A stretch of 64,000 bases of DNA from Rhytidiadelphus loreus (lineage: Eukaryota > Streptophyta > Bryopsida > Hypnales > Hylocomiaceae), in contig OX344764.1 in assembly GCA_947034895.1 (NCBI GenBank), forward strand, positions 71,777,348 to 71,841,347, given 5' to 3'. Positions 46,090-55,958 of this stretch are shown here, piece by piece. The notes under the pieces were generated by a model, which was given only the letters and a program-made list of their open reading frames with translations, was not told the DNA's origin and ran no database searches. How positions within the stretch are numbered: the stretch's first letter is position 1; every line of letters begins with the position of its first letter. A program made the position numbers and the translations under genes.

Positions 46090-47480
46090 CTCGTTTGAAT
46101 ATTGTTAGGGTTAAGGAATTTGACAAGTTTGACAAGTATTTTAAACCATCCACTTTACTTTTCAATCCCAATTTTTTTTAATGTTACTATCACAAATAGC
46201 ACTATATTTTCACATCAATTTGAAATTCCATATTTGATTATCATATGCGTTAGAGTGCCTAGGTCTAGGCATTCTTTAAAAGAGAGGAGCAGATAGTAAA
46301 TATAAGTAAATAAAGAATAGAGAAAAAAACCAAGTAATCACATCTATTGTCTCCATTCAATATAGAACTTTATAATTTTTAAATATGCAATTGAAAATTT
46401 ATATTTGACAATCTTCTGCTTTTCCTATTTCCATCATAATATGTTGTTGTATTAATCTTTTAAAGGATCAAATGTCTACAAATGAACTATGCTAGGAGAT
46501 TTCAATTCCTATTGCACTAGCTTAGTTTTTTTACTAAGTTCCTAATGTAGAAATGATAGTATGACCCATTGTCATCCCTTTCAATTGGTTATTGCACATA
46601 TTTAAGCTCATTGGATTTCCAATTTTTAAAAAAAAAATTTTAAAAAATTAAAAATTCTTTTGTTCAATTTATTCTTGAAAATAGAAGAAAAACATATAAT
46701 AGGTGGTCAAAGAGAAAACATATCTATGTATAGGTGCAACCAAGATAAATGCCCAATTCATTTTGCAATAGAAGGTTCAACAATGCAAGGTTCAAAATTG
46801 CATACCAAATTTAAATTTTGTAATTTTTGTCCTAGAAATTATTAATTTCTTTTTAAGATCAATTTTTTGGGGAGAAAAAATCTTCAAAATTTTTATACAT
46901 ATTTTTACAAAGTTGTAGATCCACCTAAAAGTATGTTGTGGACAAAAAAAGAATTGTATAAAATAGGCTATAATACATTAAGTTTATTATTTTTTACATT
47001 TATAGAAGAATGTTGACCTCAAGTTCATCTTAACCTAGTAGAATATATAGAAATTTAATTTAAAAACATTCGAGGCTAAAAAAATTTCATCCAAAATCAA
47101 ATTTAGACATGTTTTTGGACTTTGTTTTTATTGAACTATTTTGAAGACGTCATTACCAAATTATAGATTTGAATATTTACAACAACAACAAAATTTACCA
47201 TGGACAAAAAAACTTTAAAAAGATATTTTGGTATTTAATACTCTTTGAGCATAATTTTGTAATTTTAGGATAATAGAATGACTTTTTATGGGCAATTAGC
47301 TTTTCATTTGTGGATTAGAGGAGAGGCTTTTCTTGTCCTTCTCGATGCTAATGTTTCTCCCCTAATTCACAACTCCAATGCATTCATAACCCAAAAGAGA
47401 GTTGCAAGATTGTAAGAAATTAAGTGATCTATTTACCATGAGTATTATTTTCATTGCTACATCCACATAACTCATAAAAT
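46090..47480 (+). repeat. Large dispersed repeat, copy 1 (sister at 49885-51480)
   Basis: Collinear similarity over about 1.4 kb includes AGGAATTTGACAAGTT, CACTATCACAAATAGCACTA, TTAGAGTGCCTAGGT, ATAATAGGTGG and AGGTGCAACCAAG. It is non-coding. At 46390-46420 it lacks the 206-bp element P5 present in the sister. Confidence 0.75.
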
Positions 47481-48479
47481 TGACATTTTGAAGCCCAATT
47501 GCACTCTTGACTTGACTCTATATGACCTTAGTATAGTTTTCAATGAGGTGCAATGCCCTAGTGCAAATCCTTTGGTAGTTGCACATATTTAGACTTATTA
47601 GGTCCATAGTTTTGTTTTTTCAAAAGATTGGCAAATCAAAGATGATTGGAAATGCATTTTAATCAATTCATTTTTGGAATAAGGGATACACGAGAAATGG
47701 CCAAAGCAAAAAATATAGCTTTCCATTTTCATCCCTAGGAGGAATTGTTTTTGTCCATTTGGATGTTGATGTGTACTTGTTAATTTCCTACAACTAGTTT
47801 GCAATGATAATGTAAGAGAATTCCTCAAGATTGTGTATTAATTAATGAATCTTTCACCAAGTATTTAAATAGCATGGCTATATTTTTGAATCCATAAGAT
47901 TGTCATTTTTCAATTGCATTCCAATATTTTTAGTCCTAGTTTCACATTAGGTTGTCACGAGTGCAATACTTACAACATTATGATATAATATTAATAGTAA
48001 AATTGGATTTAACAATAGGGTTTGCAATTGAGTTAGGGGCCATTTGGTGGTTACCTACCTTACATAAGGCATTAGGATGGAAGACAATAGAAATGAATCC
48101 AATCCAAATTTGGAAATTTCTTTGAGTTTTAATGGCTATCAAACTTCAATCTCCATATTCAACTAATTTTTCTTGAAAGTGGGATCAATCTATTGCAATT
48201 GGGTAGGGGGCCATTTTCGGTCATCCCTAACATTGTTTATCATGGAGCATAGATCTCTAAGATATTCTTGAAGACCCCAAATTCAAAAAGATATCCTTTT
48301 ATACAACCCAAGGAAGTTGGCTTGTTGAAGAAGGATAATGACCTAATCGAAAATTACCCTATTAGTATAATAAGTTCGTTCCAAGGGAGATTGTCAAGTA
48401 GGAAATCTATGCTAATAGGTTCAATAATCCAATTTGGAAATCCATAGCCAAAAACAATACTACAATGACATTGCACATA
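47481..48479. other. Gene-free stretch
   Basis: AT-rich, no supported feature. Confidence 0.4.
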
Positions 48480-49480
48480 CACACGACATCAATTCAGCTG
48501 AAATACATTTCCATAAAAAATTCTGAATTGGTAATTAAATCACCGTTACAAATTCAACAATAATATCACAAATTAATCTTTCAATACACTCTCACAACTT
48601 ATCTTGCAAATCATCCTTTATACTCTAATCGCTATCCTAATTGGAATCTAATTTTCAACACTTTCGACATTTCAACTAGGTTTTAATAATCCTTCACAGC
48701 TTCAACTAAGCCTAATTTAAAATTATTGCTCCTATCACTATTTTTCATCTTTCAGCACAAACTTTCTTTAATTCAACAATTAGCATCCTTCTTCAATTAT
48801 CTCCTGACTTGGATAATTTTCTCTCACTTCATCTGCACATCACACGCACCGCCATGCACTGGCACACACATATCCCGACTAGGACACAAACACAAACATA
48901 AACACACTCTGATCCGACCCTGGATCAACACAAACACACTCCCCAATTGGGAAATCTCCCACAAAACAAAATACACAGCCTCACTAACTGGGACTCGCAC
49001 CAGCTTCACTCGCTGTAGGTCCCAAAAAATGAACTCAATTCAGGACCTAATAGGACTCACAAAGACGGTTACTACTTGGAGAAGACAACCAACTAACAAC
49101 AACCTCTAATTTGGATTTGATATGACACCAACAATGATACCAATTTCACTCAACCCACCAGCATTCATCCAATTCAGCTAAAAATATAATTAATTCAAAA
49201 CCAAACACTAACCTAATTGGCATTCATTATTGACTCACCAACTTGGAAAAGACAACCCACCAACCAACCGGACAACAAGACAACTTCCAATTGGAACTAA
49301 TTCAAATGACCAAAACACCCAATTTGACTCCACAATTCACTAACTACTCTCAACTAACTACAAAATGCACTCCAATTAGCTCAAAAAAAAGACAAAAATT
49401 CACATCCAACCAGGTTATCTACATGGCCCACTTTAAAATATGTTTTCCTAAATATCTCAACCCTCTTCAATTTTAACTTT
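48480..49480. other. Strongly strand-asymmetric A/C-rich tract
   Basis: For about 1 kb the plus strand is rich in A and C and poor in G, for example repeated CAACTAAC, CACACAAACAC and CCAACCAACC. There is no recognisable protein. It may be an old retroposed or transcribed region, or mutational skew. Confidence 0.5.
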
Positions 49481-49559
49481 GTAAGAAATTTGAGGCCAAA
49501 ATGTAGCTAATGGATGAATTTCTAGATCATTGGAGAAATGAAATATGTACCTAATGGTC

Positions 49560-49884
49560 CCCAAACCATATCATTTTTGAGTGACTACTTTGGTCGTAGG
49601 TCGGCGTCTTTCCATACTTAATCTTGTAATGTTGTTGTGGACACTTAGAGGCCGGGCCAATTTCAGAAAGTGGCGGTTTTGGGGTACCCACTTTATGTAA
49701 ACACCACATTGTTAAATTTGAATATTTAAGCATATTTCATATTAAATTTAGCAACTATAGCTATTTATGAAAAATATGTGTGTGATGATGGAATCTCACC
49801 AAATTTTGGTAAGTAGATGTACTTGGTTCAAAACTCACTCTTTATTGTGACTAGTTTGTAAGAAGAAGTTGCATATGAATGTAA
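49560..49884 (+). repeat. Dispersed repeat segment (sister of 43580-43794) with MITE end
   Basis: It includes a terminus of the ATAAGGTGGGTAC family at about 49683-49696 (GGTACCCACTTTAT), then sequence collinear with 43580-43794. Confidence 0.55.
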
Positions 49885-51480
49885 TAGTAAGGAATTTGAC
49901 AAGTTAACTTTGAAAAGGATTTGAAACTGTCCACTTTATTTTTCAATCCCCAATATTTTCTAATGTCACTATCACAAATAGCACTATATTTTCACATCAA
50001 TTTGAACTTCCATGTTTATTTATCATATGCATTAGAGTGCCTAGGTGGCTTGGCATTCTTTAAAATAGAAGATGAAAAAGTAAGTGTAAGTGAAGTAAGG
50101 ATTAGAGAAAAAAAAAGAAGTCATTACACCTATTGTTTCAATTAACATAGGAGTTTACAATTTTCAAATGTGCAATTCCTAGTGATTGAAAATTTATATT
50201 AACCCGTAAAGGACCGTGGCACATGTTGGCCAGAAATTGTGAAAATTGCCACCCGATTAGAAATAAGATTATATTCCCAGTGAGGGGGTACATGTTCACA
50301 CATTGTGTCAAAATTTGAAGAACATTTGTTAAAAAATGACTTTAGATGCGCCTACCCAGGATCATTGCGTACATTGAATAGACATTCGGTCCTTTAGAGG
50401 TTAATTGACAATCTTCAACTTTTCCTATTTCCATAATCATACATCATTGTATTAACTTCTATTGGATCAAAATGTCTTCTAAACACCTATGCTAGGAGAG
50501 ACTCGATTCCTATCGCACTAGTTTAGTTTTTTGACTAAGTTCCTAATGTAGGAATGGCAAGACAATCCATTGTTGTCCCTTTCAATTGGTTGTTGCACAT
50601 ATTCAAGCTTATTGGATTTCCAATTTCACACCAAATTTTTATATATTTTTAAATTGCATAAATTTTGTTCAATTTGGTTTTGGGAAATAAAAGAAAACAT
50701 ATAATAGGTGGGCAAGAAAAATATTTTTATTTATAGGTGCAACCAAGGTAATGTACCCAATTCATTACACAATGGAAGGTTTAAAGGTTCAAAACTACAT
50801 ACAAAATTTAAATTTTTAAATTTTTACTACAAAATATTAAAAAATATATTTTTGAACACAGTGAATGTTTGTTTAGGAAAAAAACTCTTAATAAATTTTG
50901 TGCATATTTTTGAAGATTGAAAGACCATCTAAAAGTAGTGTGGAAAATTATAATGAATTTATACAAAATAGGCTATAATACATTCATTTTAAAATTTAAT
51001 TTCTTTTGTAAGAATGGTGCTGTTAAGTTCATCACGAACTACTAGAATATCAAAAATATTCAAATTTGAAACATTTGAGGCCATGAAATTTACATCCAAT
51101 TGCAAATTTAGACATGTTTTTTTATTGAACTTTTTTTGAAGATGTTGTTACAAAAATGATAGATTTGAATATTTATAGTAGCAACATAGGGTACTATGAA
51201 AGAAAACCAATTTACAATATATATTCATTTTTTTTAATACCCTATGACCATGTTTTTTGTAATTTTAGCAGAATAGATGGGTTTTTATGGGCATATAGCT
51301 TTCCATTTGTAATTTGCCTTCCTTATCTAGGTGCTAATGTGTCTCTCATAATTCCCAAGTCAATGCAATGATAATCCAAAAGAGTGTTGCAAGATTGGAG
51401 AAAAATATATAATTCATTTACCATGAGTATTAACCTCATGGCTACATCCATAGAACAAAAAATTGACATTTTGAAGCTCA
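49885..51480 (+). repeat. Large dispersed repeat, copy 2
   Basis: Sister of 46090-47480, interrupted by element P5. It continues without a break into the segment paired with 22880-23575, so the ancestral repeat probably spanned at least 49.7-52.0 kb. Confidence 0.75.
50199..50404. mobile_element. 206-bp TTAA-flanked MITE (copy P5)
   Basis: The ends TTAACCCGTAAAGGACC and GGTCCTTTAGAGGTTAA match those of P1-P4, but the interior is unrelated. The sister repeat at about 46400 shows the site without it (AATTTATA...TTGACAATC). Confidence 0.85.
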
Positions 51481-52035
51481 TTGTTTCTTGCTATTTACTC
51501 TTATCTAAATTTTAGCCATAAAAATGATATTTTTTGAATTTGAGTTGAGCTAGTAAAATAAATTTTATTAAGTTTAGTTTATACTCCAATTAGAAATTTT
51601 GGAAATTTCAGTAGTTTATAGCAACCAATATGAACTTTGGGCATATAACTATGGTTTGTTGATTTTTGATTTTAAATTGACGTTGTAACTTTGGTTTATA
51701 CCATGATGTTATACATTACAATATGCATTTATGGTGACAAATTCTGTTTTTTTGAGTATATTTGTATTTGATATGAATTTTTCTTCATTTTTTCTTAAAA
51801 ACTCACAAATATTTCAAATTTTATCCAAAAAATTTGAAATTTTTATTACTAGTAGTAGACATATGACTTCATCTCTGAAAAATAAATACAAATTTTTTCA
51901 TTCATATTTAGTTGCAAAATGGCAAGAACTGAGTAATGGACAATGAGACTTGAAATCAATAGTCATGGGGGCCATGTCCTTTGGGGGTTAACAAAGAAAC
52001 CTCCTTCAACTTGTGAATAGGATAGAAGTCCTATT
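51330..52035 (+). repeat. Dispersed repeat, copy 2 (sister of 22880-23575)
   Basis: Collinear non-coding similarity ends at CCTCCTTCAACTTGTGAATA and TAGAAGT. See 22880-23575. Confidence 0.7.
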
Positions 52036-52342
52036 GACTCAACCTTCCTTGCTTATAGAGCTTTTACCAATGTTAGGCCCCCTCTCTAATGGATCCAAAG
52101 TCACTATACTAACCTTGGTGTACAATCTCTTATCAGTAAAGAAGATCGAATTTTAAGGTAGACCAACCCAATTATGTTCTCTGTCCTATTCCATCATCCT
52201 GCTTTGGGTTCCAATTCCGTCCAGGAAAAACATCCAAATCTATTCATTTTTTGATAAAATTAGTGCATTAATGCCAACAAGGAATAATGTATCAATTCTT
52301 TATTGGTGAGTACTTAAGCCCCATAAGATACATGAAAAGGCA

Positions 52343-52381
52343 GTTTATGGGATGTTTATGGGATGTTTATGGGATGTTTAT
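52343..52381. repeat. 12-bp tandem repeat, three units
   Basis: GGGATGTTTATG is repeated three times exactly. Confidence 0.9.
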
Positions 52382-52695
52382 GACTCTACTCTATGGACAA
52401 TTTTGTAATTTCTAGGTAGACCACTTCAAAAATTCACAGAAATTACAATTTTAATCAAGAAAATTATAAGTTCACTTTAGTTCAATTTGTGAGAGAAGCA
52501 CACCTCTGGAAAAAATACGTCCCTCTTGGAGTTGACCTCAAGATATTCAGATTGCAAAACCAGGGTGGCAACTACCACTCTTACAGACAGAAATGAACGA
52601 AGAAATCCACGGATGGATGAATCCACACGAACCTGGATGATATCTGTTCAGTTTGTGGCAACTGAATTGCCGGCCAAGCGAATCGTCCAAGGTTA

Positions 52696-52950
52696 ATAAA
52701 TTCGCGCGTTTCCCCATGGGGGATTTTTTGGGAGCTGGGTCCCCAACACCCGATGAGAGTGACGCAGCCATGGCCAACTGGGAAGACTAAAAACTTGGAC
52801 CAAGCAATTGCTTCCTGTCAGTACAGACGTGCAGAGTTGCAGGCCATGCTGTGGAATCCTGAAATCTGACCCAGTCCAGCGTTTCAACAGCACGGATCCG
52901 TTCCCCAACGTTGGAACGGTCCTCACCCTGACAAAGACTTCTTAGAATAG
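52696..52950 (+). repeat. 240-bp dispersed repeat, copy 2
   Basis: Nearly identical to 20756-20995 and lacking the Tourist-like MITE found beside that copy. It leads into a GC-rich tract. Confidence 0.8.
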
Positions 52951-52979
52951 TATTATATTCGTACTTTTCACGTGGGGAA

Positions 52980-53480
52980 AGCTGTCCGTGCACGCAAGCA
53001 AGTCCCACGTGAATGAAATGCTCCCTTCAAATATTGCCACCGCTACCAACTACGACTGGGTCACAGCTGCAGTTCGCTTCCCACACTCCTGTCCCTGGCT
53101 CCTCTTTCGCAGTTCACGCTGGCTATGGCGCTCTCCCCTTTGTCTTTGTCGAACTCTGCAACTCTGCTCCTCTTCCCACTTCTGGGTGTTCTTTCATCAG
53201 AGGTTCCCACCAAGCTTTTGCACCTCCGGAGCTACATCGTCTGAACATCTGCACGTGCACGTTCCCGCTCTCACCTTTCGTGCAATGTTTCCTGCATCGT
53301 CGCTACCATAGTCGGCAGCTGGGAACGTACTCTAGCTCTGTAAGTTTCACAGTCCTGGGGTTGTATCCTTGCTCAGTGAAGTAGCTTCCCTTCCTCCGCA
53401 GCTTTGTTCTGTGCGATGCCACAAAGGTGGGTTGGGAGCTTGAGATGTGGATGTCGAAAGTTTGGTAACACGTTTACGTT
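52980..53480 (+). other. GC-rich tract, possible transcribed region
   Basis: A sharply GC-richer, pyrimidine-rich block (CTCTCCCCTTTGTCTTTG, CTGCTCCTCTTCCC) resembles a plant 5' leader. A consensus donor (CTCT|GTAAGT, about 53340) and acceptor (TCCTCCGCAG, about 53401) frame a possible 61-bp intron. Overlapping open frames in two phases have no family signature, so a non-coding transcript or 5' end of a lost gene is as likely as a protein gene. Confidence 0.3.
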
Positions 53481-53874
53481 TGTTTCTGTTGTTTTGTACG
53501 AAGTTACATCCCTACCAACTTATGGTCGTTGCTGTGGTAGCCTACTGGCTTCTTCTCTACTACGTCATTTCATGGTTGGAGTTTCAAACAAACAACATAG
53601 GATGCCAAATCATTTGGGCCTGCATCTCCCTATTTTTTGATGAAACTCAAGTGGGAGTTGGTGCTTGGTTTCTTGGGCAATTTGGGGTGCTCTTCTCCAT
53701 CACAATTGGATCTACATCTCATGTGTTAAGGTGTGTATTCTAAATGGACCAGAGATTGCTCCAAACTAACTAATCTTCCGTTATTAGAGTTGTTTCAAAG
53801 TTATGGTGTGCTTTTGTTGTTTCACTCTACCAATTGTGGTTGAATGGTATAATGTGTTTGTCTCTTTTGATAGG

Positions 53875-54620
53875 ATAGTAGGATAGTGAGGGAATATCAC
53901 CTAGTCACTTCATAAGTGAGTGAATTAATGAGCTCCCATGTTTATATTTTCATCATCCCCATATCTATATATTTATTGGACATGCTAGAGTGCAAATATC
54001 TCATATTTCATACTAATATTCGTATATCATATTATGTGACTATAACATCCATATTCCATGTAACCATGTATCCTATGTATGTACTTATGTATTGTATAAA
54101 TCGTATGATTTTTGTATTAGACATTTGTATATCGTATATTATATCCATATATATTTTGTATGTATTCTATATATCATATTCACCTCACAATTTTGGGGGG
54201 ATTGGATGGAGGGACAATTTAGGTGTTTGATTTGATTTGATTAAATTTTGTTGGGAGGGAGGTTGGGAGAAAGGTTGAGAGGGAGGGAAGGGATGTCTCT
54301 TTTGAGGGATAGTAGACGAATGCATCCAATAGTACATTAGGATTGGATAATAAGCAACCAATGGCCAATGAAATTAAGGATTGAAAGAGTATTAGGTTGC
54401 AACTATAGACAAAGTATAGATTGTAATTTTGACACAAATGAGAGATATGTCATGAAGCATGATTCTTTAGTAAAGTTGTCATGAAACTTATCTATTGATT
54501 GGTAGATTGATTGATTGCAATTGAGTTGGAGTAGTTTTGATTTTGAATTGTTGTTTGGGTCCAATTGTGGGATTTGTTGTATTGTAATTGCTTCCATTCC
54601 AATTCAATAACTTCTAATGT
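53875..54620 (+). repeat. Dispersed repeat, possible solo LTR, copy 2
   Basis: The first about 430 bp match 35625-35990. The rest ends in TTGTATTGTAATTGCTTCCA and TTCAATAACTTC, reminiscent of an LTR transcript end. No 5-bp target duplication was found. Confidence 0.4.
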
Positions 54621-55472
54621 CTTGCACATCGTAAATCAGTAATTTCAATAGGTGTAAATTTAGATTTTTGAAGTAGATCCCTATTCTTCTACTACAAGAA
54701 ATGGAAGGATAATTGTGAGCTTGAGAGTATTTAATTCTTTTAGTAAAACTCATCTTCTATCGTTTAAACAAATTCAATTTTGATAAATTCGATAGAAATT
54801 ATAGTGTAGATAACCTTTTGAGGATACTCCTATAATACCATCATTTGTCTACTGAGATGAGAGGTTTAAGATGTTTTCTTTTTACTTAATTGTATTTGAT
54901 TATAATCTATCCCTATTTCTTTGGAATTGTCAAATTTCAACAATACCCAAATATTTTGACATTTGGATTTTATTTCGTAACTATAGCAAATGAAAAAATC
55001 TCATTGTTGAAAAAAATATAATAGCTGACCCTAATAAAGTGTAAATATAATTAAGACTTTATAGGATTTAGGACTCACTCATGTGAACAAACTCAATAGT
55101 ATTCCATTTGTTCAATAGAATCCTTTTAAAATTTTGTCATTTGCATGTTGTTTTAACAATATATTGGAATCCATTCATCAACTACAAAAATAAAATTTAA
55201 GAAGAAATCAAGTGAGTGATGTATGTGTTGGATATTGTAGATGTATTCAATATGTAACTAAGACGTGTCACTTGAAAATCTTGTTCAAATTGATTGACTT
55301 CAACTAAAAATAAATATTGAATCCTAGTTTATATTGTCCAAATATTGCATTATTCTTGTGTGTTTAGATAATAATGTTTGTTATAGGTTGGAATTCTATG
55401 TCTGACATCAATTGTTGTGTATTTTAGAGTTTTGAATGATTTTCCATGGACTTTTAGAACATTCTTGGAAAT
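54621..55472. other. AT-rich gene-free stretch
   Basis: No supported feature. Confidence 0.4.
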
Positions 55473-55698
55473 CATTACATGTTTTTTAAGTCTCCTGAGA
55501 GACTGCAAGTTCTAATGCTGCGAGAACCGGGGAACATGACTTCTATAGTGACAGCACAACGGTCCTACGTGGCTGAGAGGTTGCTAGTTCATTTCTAATT
55601 TTTTTTTTCTTGACAGTTGGCCGTTCCTTCACTGTGGGGGCAACAGTGAAGGGAACGACCCTGAAACGGTCTCCCGAGGACCTAAAAAACATGTAATG
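55473..55698. mobile_element. 226-bp foldback MITE
   Basis: A 16-bp perfect inverted end CATTACATGTTTTTTA and its inverse continues inward with GTCTCC/GGAGAC. A GC-rich palindromic core contains TTCACTGTGGGGGCAACAGT. Both flanks show AAT, a candidate 3-bp duplication. A fragment of the same family is at about 10860-10905. It lies about 260 bp before the PNL start codon, where it could affect expression. Confidence 0.7.
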
Positions 55699-55958
55699 AA
55701 TGCAAATGTTTTTATAATATTTGCAATGTAAAGCTTTTTGTGCAAAGTTTTGTGACTTATTAAATTTGTGTAAGATTGTTGTATTTCTTAACTCCTAATT
55801 ATTGTATGATAGTAGATTTGTATAAGTATTAGTTAATTGGCATTTTGGGGGGACTTTGTTATTTTTGCTCGTTTGAATGTTATATTCTAACTATTTCCTT
55901 TGAATTTGTTTTGGAGATATTGTAGATCTTTGATATATTTCTCCATTTGCTACATAAA

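Noticed and set aside
48726..49109. A 127-codon frame rich in H, T and N
   Set aside because: It lies within the A/C-skewed tract, and its composition reflects the skew.
53013..53743. Open frames of about 100-120 codons after the 240-bp repeat
   Set aside because: Two phases overlap with similar length and no motif. I kept only the description of the GC-rich tract.
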